From assembly GCF_900112105.1 (NCBI RefSeq), contig NZ_FOKV01000009.1, positions 1 to 64,000 on the forward strand: a stretch of DNA of 64,000 bases. Reading direction: 5' to 3'. Shown here one piece after another: positions 45,092 through 52,631 of this stretch (position 1 is its first letter; each line of letters begins with the position of its first letter). Source of the DNA: Zunongwangia mangrovi (lineage in GTDB: Bacteria; Bacteroidota; Bacteroidia; Flavobacteriales; Flavobacteriaceae). Made by a program: the position numbers and the translations under genes. The notes under the pieces were generated by a model. That model saw nothing but the letters and a program-made list of their open reading frames with translations, did no database searches and was not told the DNA's origin.

Positions 45092-46126
45092 TTAATTCAT
45101 TACAATTTGGCAATCGGGTAGGGAAGTGAATAAATTTTCTTTGTGTTCTTTCTTTATACTATAGATTCCCGTTAGTCCCATCTTCCTAAGATTTTTCATT
45201 TCACATAATAATCTGGTGCTTTCTAAAGGATTATTCCCAAGATCGATTACTTTTAAGCGATTCAAATTTTTAAAATGAACTGGTAGTACTACGATCTCTA
45301 GGTCAAAAAGATTTAATTCTTCTAGATTTTCCAGCCGTTCGATAGAAGCGGGAAGATTTGTAATAGGATTTTGACTTACATTCAAGATCTTTAGTTTATT
45401 CAGGCTTGTAAGAACCAAGGGGAATTCTTCAAAGTGATTTCTGCTGATATTGAGGTTTTCAAGCTGACTTAATTTCGATAAATTATCTGGTAAATTTCTA
45501 ATATTGTTGAATTCCAGATTCAATATTTTTAGTCCGCTTAACATTGAAATTTCTTTCGGTAAAGCTTCGATGGAATTATGTTTGAGGTTTAGAACTGTTA
45601 AACTTTTCAAGCTTAAAATCGCCTTCGGAAATTCCTTTAAATGATTCTTTCTTAGTGAAAGATTTTTTAAATTACTATAGGAAGAAATATGCATAAGGAT
45701 TTCATCTAAATTTGATCGTATAGAACCGTCAATTTCCAAAATTTCCAGGCTTTTCATTCCTTTAGGGATAGAAGCTATAGGATTAAAACTTATCGAAAGT
45801 TTCTTAAGTTTTGGTAGGTTAGATAATGATTCAGGTAAGCTTTCTAGAAGATTGTCACTCAAATTTAAGGTTTCTAGATCCTTAAATTCTGAAATAAACT
45901 CGGGCAGTGTCTCAAGATTATTAAAAGAGAGATCAAGTTCTTTCAGGTTTTTCAGGTTTCTAACTTCTTCTGGGATTTCAGAAAGTTGACGATTAGAAAG
46001 ATCTAAAATTTTTATCTCCTTGGCAGATTCAATTGTAACCTGCAAAGGGCACATGTCAATCTCTTTGCCAAATAAATTTGGAAGAAAACAGGCACAAAAT
46101 AGTGCGAGAAAGTAATATTTTTTCAT
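45092..46126 (-). CDS. exported leucine-rich-repeat protein
   Basis: A 344-residue protein with a signal peptide (CFLPNLFG, residue 20) followed by about twelve leucine-rich repeats of roughly 23 residues, for example LKNLKELDLSFNNLETLP and LKILNLEFNNIRNLPDNLSK. The LxxLP ends resemble the bacterial/plant intracellular Ras-group LRR consensus. No sorting domain, enzyme domain or membrane anchor was seen, so it may be periplasmic or released. LRRs bind proteins; the partner is unknown. Confidence 0.88.
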   Translation of the reverse strand: MKKYYFLALFCACFLPNLFGKEIDMCPLQVTIESAKEIKILDLSNRQLSEIPEEVRNLKNLKELDLSFNNLETLPEFISEFKDLETLNLSDNLLESLPESLSNLPKLKKLSISFNPIASIPKGMKSLEILEIDGSIRSNLDEILMHISSYSNLKNLSLRKNHLKEFPKAILSLKSLTVLNLKHNSIEALPKEISMLSGLKILNLEFNNIRNLPDNLSKLSQLENLNISRNHFEEFPLVLTSLNKLKILNVSQNPITNLPASIERLENLEELNLFDLEIVVLPVHFKNLNRLKVIDLGNNPLESTRLLCEMKNLRKMGLTGIYSIKKEHKENLFTSLPDCQIVMN

Positions 46127-46260
46127 AATGACGATCTTTAAATTAATAAATAGAGATTAATTCAAGCAGATTTGGGTGTCATTGTTTGGATTGAAAAAAT
46201 GTAATAAGTTGAATTCTTCTAAAGATAGTGATTTTTTTTAAATATCTGGTTACTAATAAC

Positions 46261-46413
46261 TTAAAAAAAATACTCCTCATAAAGTTCTAAAGGAAGATCA
46301 TCTGGATCACTGAAGAAGGTAAATTTTTTGCCAGTGTGAGGATCTATGCGAATAGCTTCTGTTGCTACACCTTTTCTATTAACCTCTTTATCTTCAATAA
46401 GGTGTGTTTTGGA
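46261..46413 (-). pseudogene. 3' remnant of a VOC (glyoxalase-like) gene
   Basis: On the minus strand an open stretch of 50 codons without start ends at TAA (46261-46263). It encodes GVATEAIRIDPHTGKKFTFF followed by SDPDDLPLELYEEYFF, nearly identical to the C terminus of the VOC protein at 51500-51883. Nucleotides 46272-46353 match 51502-51583 with two mismatches; beyond that the identity falls sharply, though the protein still aligns (VNRKGVATE vs LNKRGVETE). A stop codon at 46414-46416 closes the frame. It is therefore a broken paralogue. Confidence 0.85.
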
Positions 46414-46567
46414 CTAGATTTAGTTGGAGTGATATTTAGTTATCATAACTAGTTTTACTATATATCGGCAATTCTAGATATATCTTAATTTAAATATTGA
46501 TCCAGTCTTTATACTTTAAATAGAATTTGAATATTATTTCTTTCCAATAATCAAATGCATATTAATA

Positions 46568-46592
46568 AAAAAAGGACTCTCTAAAGAGTCCC
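46568..46592 (-). terminator. terminator of the first lipoprotein gene
   Basis: Stem GGACTCT (46574-46580) with AGAGTCC (46585-46591), followed on the minus strand by seven T, 35 bases after the stop at 46627. Confidence 0.88.
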
Positions 46593-46626
46593 CAGTTAAT
46601 TTTATATTTCACTAATTATCGTAATA

Positions 46627-48168
46627 TTAAAAATTAATTTCGCTGCATAAATCACTATCGACGTCAAATTGATAATTAGTTGAGCTAATGAACTCTTCAT
46701 AGGTATATGTTTGACCATCAAACTGAACTTGGAATTCGTAAGTATTTCCTGCCTCCATTTCGTAAGATTCTAATTTAAGGTTTTTAATAACACCATTAAT
46801 CCATTGTGACTCTCCTTGCTTACGATATTTAATTGGATAACTAGCGATGTTCAAATCTACATCCTCACAGGGTATATTTATTGTAATAGTTAATAATTCA
46901 CTTTCAGGTTCAGGTATTTCGATTGCAGGAGATTCTCCACAAGAAATGTTATCTATTGTTAGTGCTTCACCAGAAGTGTAAAGTTTTAATGAAATATTAC
47001 TGCCTATTCCATTGTACGGTATTTTATTTATACCTGGGGTAAGGTTTTGCTCGATAATAGTATATACTCTTGTTTCAGAACTACCAGTAATTTCTAATTC
47101 AATTTTTGCCTGAATATTAGAATCAGTAGGATTATTTATTTCAAATATATCAGAACACACAGGTAATTCCGCAACTATAGAATAGTCTGTTAGATGGTTA
47201 GTATCAAAATTCGCATAAAACTTATTACCTGTTTTCGATACAGTAACATCTTTTTCGTAAACCCAAGTTCCATTTTCTATCTCGTAACTATAGATAGATA
47301 ATTGATCTCCAGCTTTTATATTTCTTCCGGTTTGAGGGTTAAATAAATTTTGGTCAATTTCCATACTAATGTCTATAGAATTGCTAAAATCTTTCACCTC
47401 TTCATTATCAACATACATATTGATAGAAGTATAACTCATAGGTAGAAAAGATGTTTCTTCTGAAGCTCCATTTTTAAGAACCGTTTGCTTTGTAAAACCG
47501 CCAGGGAAAACCTTGGTTAGTTTTTCTGAATTAGCATCTACATCGATAATTTCTATGTTTACAGAGCTGCCTTTCAAAACTTTACCATTAGTATTCAAAA
47601 AGCGTGTTCCAGCTTTTACTTCTACTGTTCCACTTGTTCTTTTAGAGGAATTATCGCCAAATGTTATCTTTTTATTTTCTTTAAGTTCGCTCTCAGAAAT
47701 TTCGGCATTACCAGATACAGCACTTACACCATCAGAATCTTTAGTTTTACTTAATAGATGAATAGGAACCTGCACAGTTTTGTTGTTCTCTGAAAAGTTA
47801 ACTTTTACTATTGAATTTTGATATCCCGGAGCAGATGCAACAAATTTAAAACTCTTTACCTCATTAGACGCTTGCGGCCTATCAGCGGGGTTAAGAATAA
47901 GTATGATATTTCCATCAGATACTTTAAAGTTTTTTTCTCCAGCAGAATTTAATATTGAAGTGCCATAATCTGTCACAGGAGTTAGGGTAACATTTTCTGG
48001 ATAACTACCATCTTCTAAATCTTTAATTTCTAATTGAGCAGTATATTCTAAAAAATTTACATCAAGCCCTAATTTAAAATCGTCTGCAATTTCGTTCGGC
48101 ATTTTTTCACATGCTGTTGGAATCATAGCCACAGCAACTAACATCATTAATAACAATACTCTTCTCAT
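46627..48168 (-). CDS. large lipoprotein, copy 1 of barrel/lipoprotein module
   Basis: A 513-residue lipoprotein with lipobox IPTAC. Residues 20-110 form a beta domain opening CEKMPNEIADDFKLGLD; residues 140-335 include PGGFTKQTV, DISMEIDQNLFNP and ENGTWVYEKDV, blocks that recall the stalk regions of CILP/FAM171-type proteins; residues 425-513 are fibronectin-like (PIKYRKQGESQWINGVI ... YEFQVQF). I do not recognise a family. It follows the barrel gene by 16 bases. A homologous pair follows upstream; the opening EKMPNE[IV] and the WVYEK block are shared. Probably surface-exposed or periplasmic. Confidence 0.82.
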   Translation of the reverse strand: MRRVLLLMMLVAVAMIPTACEKMPNEIADDFKLGLDVNFLEYTAQLEIKDLEDGSYPENVTLTPVTDYGTSILNSAGEKNFKVSDGNIILILNPADRPQASNEVKSFKFVASAPGYQNSIVKVNFSENNKTVQVPIHLLSKTKDSDGVSAVSGNAEISESELKENKKITFGDNSSKRTSGTVEVKAGTRFLNTNGKVLKGSSVNIEIIDVDANSEKLTKVFPGGFTKQTVLKNGASEETSFLPMSYTSINMYVDNEEVKDFSNSIDISMEIDQNLFNPQTGRNIKAGDQLSIYSYEIENGTWVYEKDVTVSKTGNKFYANFDTNHLTDYSIVAELPVCSDIFEINNPTDSNIQAKIELEITGSSETRVYTIIEQNLTPGINKIPYNGIGSNISLKLYTSGEALTIDNISCGESPAIEIPEPESELLTITINIPCEDVDLNIASYPIKYRKQGESQWINGVIKNLKLESYEMEAGNTYEFQVQFDGQTYTYEEFISSTNYQFDVDSDLCSEINF

Positions 48169-48184
48169 TTCTAAGGGATTTAAA

Positions 48185-48865
48185 TTAAATTCTAATTGAT
48201 AATCTTAAATTAATAAAGGGAAACCATCTATAATCTTTTATATCTTCCTGAAGAGAATCTGCTTCATTAGCAGTTGGTTCAAGCATACCACTAGCAGTAA
48301 TCCCTACTTGAGGTTCTGGTAAGTAAAAGCTTCCAGCTTCAAAGGCAAGACCAATTTTGCGTTTAGGAACAGCTCTCCCAAAGCCTAAGCCAAAATATGG
48401 TGCGAATCCATTATAGTCTAGTGATAACTGTAAATCACCAATATCTTCAGGTCCTAAAACAATTTCTCCGTATTCAAATGTACCATCATAAGTAGCGAAA
48501 GCTTTGGTGTTACCGTCACTAAAATGGGAGGCCCCTCCTACTAGTTTAAAACTACTTGCTTTAAATGGTAAATATTCTAAGCTAAGGTCGAACTCAAGGA
48601 ATCGGGTATTTGCAGTGACATTTAAATTAGCATCATCTACCTCAATTTCTTGAACAAAATTTTTAATACTAAGTGTGTTACCTCTAAGCCTTATGTTGAA
48701 ATGTGGAGACAAATTTCTAGCAACTTCTATACCGCCTCCTAAAGTTGAACCATTTAATGCTACGGCATATTTATTTGCGTAATTGGAGTCTGCATTTTCC
48801 TGGCTTATAGATGTCCAGGAAATTAAAATTATAAATAGATACAATAAAGATTTTCTCATCGACAT
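48185..48865 (-). CDS. outer-membrane barrel, copy 1 of barrel/lipoprotein module
   Basis: A 226-residue protein with a signal peptide (cleavage near SISQ, residue 22) and barrel-like strands: YAVALNGSTLGGGIEVARNL, FNIRLRGNTLSI, FLEFDLSLEYLPF, FKLVGGASHF, FAPYFGLGFGRAVP, GLAFEAGSFYLP and the final FINLRLSIRI. A second ATG two codons later is possible. The internal EIEVDDANLNVTANTRF segment is identical in copy 2 except one residue. It precedes its lipoprotein partner on the same strand. Function unknown; a barrel-lipoprotein complex in the outer membrane is inferred. Confidence 0.83.
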   Translation of the reverse strand: MSMRKSLLYLFIILISWTSISQENADSNYANKYAVALNGSTLGGGIEVARNLSPHFNIRLRGNTLSIKNFVQEIEVDDANLNVTANTRFLEFDLSLEYLPFKASSFKLVGGASHFSDGNTKAFATYDGTFEYGEIVLGPEDIGDLQLSLDYNGFAPYFGLGFGRAVPKRKIGLAFEAGSFYLPEPQVGITASGMLEPTANEADSLQEDIKDYRWFPFINLRLSIRI

Positions 48866-48925
48866 TTTCCTACTTCTTTAAAAATCAAATATTCAAAATT
48901 TAATTTATGAAAATATTAACAGGTG

Positions 48926-48933
48926 CAAATATA
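48926..48933 (-). promoter_or_regulatory. -7 promoter box TATATTTG of module copy 1
   Basis: Minus-strand TATATTTG lies 60 bases before the barrel ATG and is preceded by TTTTTAAG. The same arrangement precedes module copy 2. Confidence 0.5.
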
Positions 48934-49048
48934 TGCATATGTCTTAAAAATGTGCGCTTTATCGGTAAAAAAAATCAAAATTGATATTTTTTATGTTATT
49001 AGTGTCAATTTTATACGTTTTGTGTGAGAAAATACATGTTAAAAAAAT

Positions 49049-49081
49049 AAAAAGGCCTCGCGAAGAAAAGCGAGACCTTTA
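49049..49081 (-). terminator. terminator of module copy 2
   Basis: Imperfect stem AAAGGCCTCGC / GCGAGACCTTT, followed on the minus strand by a T-run, 14 bases after the stop of the gene at 49095. Confidence 0.8.
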
Positions 49082-49094
49082 TGAATAGGAAAAA

Positions 49095-50681
49095 TTATAA
49101 AGCAAAATTGCAAATTTCATCACTAATTATATCAATGAAATTTTCGTTGTTGGTAAGAGTATATTCTGTTGTTACCCAACCTCCAAAATAGGTTCGGAAT
49201 TCATATGTTGTTGCAGTTTTCATTCTATAGGTTTGGAATTTTCCAGAATGCATATAACCATAATTCCACCACCGAGCACCTTTTTCTCTATAATAGAACC
49301 AATATGATGGTTTAAATTTAAAATTAGAGTAAGGACATTCTATAGTTACTTCAGCCGATACTAATTGAGGAAAGGCACTTGAGGGAAGATTAATTGTAGT
49401 GCTCTCTGTACAAATAATAAAAGGCTCTGTTTCGGTTATCAAATTTCCTTTGTTATACCAGTTAGATCCATTAAAGATTCTAACTTTCATAGGAATGTTG
49501 TTGGGAACTCTTAAATAGTTGATTTGCGCGCCATCATATAAATACATACGTTTTCTCGCATAGTACCCAACTGGTTGATTGTTGTAGGCATATACAAGTT
49601 CGGTGTAAAAATAAGATCCCATAGAGCTACCGGGAGCATTTACAGTAATTGCATTTGATCTATAACAGGTATATGAATAAAAGTCTAAATTATACCAAGT
49701 AAGGTGGTCCGTTTCAAAGCTAACTTCCATCTTCGCGTTATTAGATACCACAGTTCCAGTTTTTTCATATACCCAGGTGCCACTTTCTACTTCATAACTC
49801 CAAACGGGTATTTGATCACCAATTTTAATATCAGCATCTGTATCTAAATTAAATCCGTTGGAATCAACTTCCATAGTAACTTTAATAGGTTTACTAAATT
49901 CCTTAACATTTATTCCATCAATATCCATGTCGATTGAAGCAAAACCAGCAGTTACGAAGTATATATTTTCTTCCTCTCCATTTTCACCAATTACACTTTC
50001 AGGTGTAAATCCTCCAGGGAAAGCACTTAGCGAAGCATCTCCACTTGCATCAAAATGTGTGAAATTTATATTTAAAGACTCTCCAAATATTTGATTTCCG
50101 TTAGCATCATAAAAAATTGTACCCGGTTCAAGTTTTATTGCCGCGCCTGTAATTTTTTCATCGCTTACTGGTATCTCAATAGTTGCGCTGTTATTCAAAG
50201 TTCCATTGGATAAATTTAAATTTTCTATTGAAGAGCCAACTCCACTAGGTGGGGTTTCCGTGTTTACCATGCTTATAGTTAAATTCTGATCTTTAGAGTT
50301 TTCTGTAAAATCAACTTGAAAATTAACTGGTAAAAAGCCGGGAGCTTCGGCGTATAAGTTGAAAGACTTTACATCTTCTGGTCCATTTGGTTTACTATTC
50401 GGGTTCAGTATAAAAGAAGCTATACCAGCATCCACGCTAAATTCAACTTCACCTTCAGAATCTAATAAGCCATTATTTTCATTATCTAAAATTTGTAATT
50501 CTATGTCTTGTGGAGGATTTTGTGGATTAGCTGCATCTATAAATTCCACAACCAGAGTATATTCGAGGAAGTCTGAATTAATTCCCAGATTAAAGTCGTC
50601 TACTACTTCATTCGGCATCTTTTCGCAGGATGTCGGTATTACCAGTGTAAGAAGTAGAAGGATATAAATTATTTTTTTCAT
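49095..50681 (-). CDS. large lipoprotein, copy 2 of barrel/lipoprotein module
   Basis: A 528-residue lipoprotein (lipobox IPTSC) homologous to the gene at 46627-48168. It keeps the CEKMPNEVVDDFNLGI start, AFPGGFTPESV, VTMEVDSNGFNLD, ESGTWVYEKTG and the C-terminal YYREKGARWW ... TTYEFRTYFGG domain, but the middle and C-terminal parts have diverged much more than the barrel partners have. The C-terminal half is rich in Tyr and Trp. It follows the barrel gene by ten bases. Unknown family; surface location inferred. Confidence 0.82.
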   Translation of the reverse strand: MKKIIYILLLLTLVIPTSCEKMPNEVVDDFNLGINSDFLEYTLVVEFIDAANPQNPPQDIELQILDNENNGLLDSEGEVEFSVDAGIASFILNPNSKPNGPEDVKSFNLYAEAPGFLPVNFQVDFTENSKDQNLTISMVNTETPPSGVGSSIENLNLSNGTLNNSATIEIPVSDEKITGAAIKLEPGTIFYDANGNQIFGESLNINFTHFDASGDASLSAFPGGFTPESVIGENGEEENIYFVTAGFASIDMDIDGINVKEFSKPIKVTMEVDSNGFNLDTDADIKIGDQIPVWSYEVESGTWVYEKTGTVVSNNAKMEVSFETDHLTWYNLDFYSYTCYRSNAITVNAPGSSMGSYFYTELVYAYNNQPVGYYARKRMYLYDGAQINYLRVPNNIPMKVRIFNGSNWYNKGNLITETEPFIICTESTTINLPSSAFPQLVSAEVTIECPYSNFKFKPSYWFYYREKGARWWNYGYMHSGKFQTYRMKTATTYEFRTYFGGWVTTEYTLTNNENFIDIISDEICNFAL

Positions 50682-50691
50682 TGCTTTATTT

Positions 50692-51366
50692 TTAAATTCT
50701 AACAGATAATCTTAGGTTCAAAAAGGGATACCATCTATAGTCTTCGATATCTTGCTGAAGAGTTTTTGCCTGATCTGCAGTTGGAGCAAGCATTCCATTA
50801 GCTACTATGCCTACCTGTGGTTCTGGTAAATAAAAACTTCCAGCTTCGAATGCCACACCAAACTTCTTTTTAGGTACGGCCCTACCAAACCCTAATCCAA
50901 TATATGGTGCGAATCCATTATAATCCAGAGTTAGTTCTAAATCACCAATTTCATCTGGACCAATAGTTATTTCACCATATTCAAAAGAGCCATCATAAGT
51001 AGCATATGCGGTCGTCTCTCCGTCACTAAAATAGGATGCTCCACCTACAATTTTGAAACTACTGTTTCTAAATGGTAGATATTCTAAGCTAATATCAAAT
51101 TCTAAAAATCTTGAGTTTGCGGTAACATTTAAATTAGCATCGTCTACTTCAATCTCCTGAACGAAATCACTTATATTAAATGTATTTCCCCGAAGTCTAA
51201 TATTGAAATGTGGAGAAATATTTCTTGCGATTTCAATCCCTCCACCAAGGGTTGAGCCATTAACACCTATGGCAAACTTGTTTTCATAGGTAGTTTCTTC
51301 AACCTGCGAAAACGTAGATATCGAAAAACTTAAAAAAAATAAATAGAGTAGTAATTTTTTGACCAT
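50692..51366 (-). CDS. outer-membrane barrel, copy 2 of barrel/lipoprotein module
   Basis: A 224-residue barrel protein very similar to the gene at 48185-48865 (FAIGVNGSTLGGGIEIARNI, FLEFDISLEYLPF, YNGFAPYIGLGFGRAVPKKK, GSFYLPEPQVGIVANGMLAP, FLNLRLSVRI). Signal peptide ends near TFSQ (residue 20). By eye well over two thirds of residues match. It is the first gene of its pair, with the lipoprotein ten bases on. A -7 box lies 32 bases upstream. Confidence 0.84.
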   Translation of the reverse strand: MVKKLLLYLFFLSFSISTFSQVEETTYENKFAIGVNGSTLGGGIEIARNISPHFNIRLRGNTFNISDFVQEIEVDDANLNVTANSRFLEFDISLEYLPFRNSSFKIVGGASYFSDGETTAYATYDGSFEYGEITIGPDEIGDLELTLDYNGFAPYIGLGFGRAVPKKKFGVAFEAGSFYLPEPQVGIVANGMLAPTADQAKTLQQDIEDYRWYPFLNLRLSVRI

Positions 51367-51398
51367 GTTAAAATTTTTATGTTAAAAATTAATAGGGT

Positions 51399-51406
51399 CA
51401 AATATA
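51399..51406 (-). promoter_or_regulatory. -7 promoter box TATATTTG of module copy 2
   Basis: Minus-strand TATATTTG, 32 bases before the barrel ATG. Upstream comes TTTTTAAG as in copy 1, here continuous with the terminator palindrome of the eut-VOC operon. Confidence 0.5.
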
Positions 51407-51425
51407 AAATCTTAATGTATTCTTA

Positions 51426-51449
51426 AAAATACCCAATTTTGGGTATTTT
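51426..51449 (-). terminator. terminator/palindrome after the eutBC-VOC operon
   Basis: A perfect palindrome, AAAATACCCAA-TT-TTGGGTATTTT, 50 bases after the VOC stop; the minus strand continues with T-rich sequence. It also borders the -33 region of the module copy 2 promoter, so an operator role is possible. Confidence 0.75.
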
Positions 51450-51499
51450 GTACGAATCTTTATCAATTGGGATTAATCTGTGGGATCATGTAGGAATTT

Positions 51500-51883
51500 T
51501 CACTCCTCATAAAGTTCTAAAGGAAGCTCATCTGGATCACTGAAGAAGGTAAATTTTTTGCCAGTGTGAGGATCTATACGAATTTCTTCAGTCTCGACTC
51601 CTCTTTTGTTAAGTTTTGATATCGCTTTTTCGATGTCATCAACTTGAAATGCCAGATGCCTTAAACCTTGAGCTTCCGGGAAGCTTGGCCGTTTTGGTCG
51701 ATTTGGGAAAGAAAAAAGTTCTATAATGTATTTTCCGTTTAGTGCGAGGTCTAATTTGTAGGAGTTTCTTTCTTCGCGATAAACTTCCTGTAAAATCTCT
51801 AAATCTAAAATTTCAGTATAAAATCTTTTTGAAGTTGGATAGTGAGAACATATGATAGCGATATGATGAACGGCTTTAAGCAT
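51500..51883 (-). CDS. VOC (glyoxalase/bleomycin-resistance-like) family protein
   Basis: A 127-residue metalloenzyme-like protein close to the YaeR/SMU1112c group. Visible are the N-terminal metal His in VHHIAIICSHY, the Glu/His region GLRHLAFQVDDIEKA and the C-terminal FFSDPDELPLELYE with the last ligand Glu. Reaction unknown. Its start overlaps the eutC stop by eight bases, so it is translated with eutC. Its 3' end is duplicated as a remnant at 46261-46413. Confidence 0.88.
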   Translation of the reverse strand: MLKAVHHIAIICSHYPTSKRFYTEILDLEILQEVYREERNSYKLDLALNGKYIIELFSFPNRPKRPSFPEAQGLRHLAFQVDDIEKAISKLNKRGVETEEIRIDPHTGKKFTFFSDPDELPLELYEE

Positions 51884-52631
51884 TGTCGATTTTGTGGTTT
51901 TTTAGATCAGATTTTAAAGATACACCACTAATTTTTTTCGCAAAAGATTCGGTTATTAAAAACTCCAATAGCTCTGCTGCCGCTGCGGTACTCATTCCGT
52001 CGCTATGAATATTCGAAATACAATTTCTTTTTTCGTCTGTTGTGCCACTTTTTGGACCGTAAGTGGTATAAATTCCTAAACTTTTTGGACTGGACAAACC
52101 GGGACGTTCTCCAATAAAAGTCGCTGTAAATTTTCCATTCAATTTTTCTGCAATTTCGTCTCCAATGGCAACTCGTCCATTTTCAACTATACTAATGGCT
52201 GCGGAATATTTCTCTTTTAACTTCGGAAGCAATTTCTCAATGATTTCTGCACTTTGCAAGGTCGCTTCAGGCGATAAACCATCCACAATATTAAAAATGA
52301 TATCAAATCCTGAAGCATTTTCTTGCTCGCTATCGGCTAAAAGTTTCCCCAGATCCGGACGTTTTAAATATTGCTCACGGTCTTCTGCCTTACTTTTAAA
52401 TTTGAAAACCTTTAAGTCGAAATTTGATAAATCTGCCTCTATTTTTTCAATATTGAAGTCGGTATAAATTGCATCTCTTGCTTTAGCGTGATCCAACTGA
52501 AATTGCAAAACATCCTTTATAGATTGGCTTCCGCCGGTATTTCCAAGTGCAATTCGGGCTTTAGAAAGCTCACGTAATTGCGTATAGGGATCTTTTTGGA
52601 TCTCGTTTTTATAGATTTCAGGTTTATCCAT
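51876..52631 (-). CDS. eutC: ethanolamine ammonia-lyase small subunit
   Basis: A 251-residue subunit of the adenosylcobalamin-dependent enzyme that cleaves ethanolamine to acetaldehyde and ammonia. Features are the N-terminal LRELSKARIALGNTGGS block, FQLDHAKARDAIY, IVENGRVAIGDEIAE, FIGERPGLSSPKSLGIYTTY and the C-terminal CISNIHSDGMSTAAAAELL. Length is slightly short compared with enterobacterial EutC because the variable N-terminal extension is missing. It overlaps eutB by eight bases upstream and the VOC gene by eight downstream. Confidence 0.95.
   Translation of the reverse strand: MDKPEIYKNEIQKDPYTQLRELSKARIALGNTGGSQSIKDVLQFQLDHAKARDAIYTDFNIEKIEADLSNFDLKVFKFKSKAEDREQYLKRPDLGKLLADSEQENASGFDIIFNIVDGLSPEATLQSAEIIEKLLPKLKEKYSAAISIVENGRVAIGDEIAEKLNGKFTATFIGERPGLSSPKSLGIYTTYGPKSGTTDEKRNCISNIHSDGMSTAAAAELLEFLITESFAKKISGVSLKSDLKNHKIDNA

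Larger units (their letters stand above)
46127..46626. other. 500-base spacer with VOC gene remnant
   Basis: Holds the 3' remnant of a VOC-family gene (46261-46413) and the terminator of the next leftward lipoprotein gene. The rest is AT-rich with no coding frame; a 15-base palindrome, TAGTTAT-C-ATAACTA, lies at 46437-46451. Confidence 0.7.

Noticed and set aside
46437-46451. 15-base palindrome TAGTTAT-C-ATAACTA
   Set aside because: AT-rich palindromes of this size are expected by chance here, and no gene starts nearby.
46261-51883. Transposon or integrative element carrying the duplicated module
   Set aside because: No transposase, integrase, terminal inverted repeats, tRNA target or clear change in base composition at the borders was found; local duplication explains the data.
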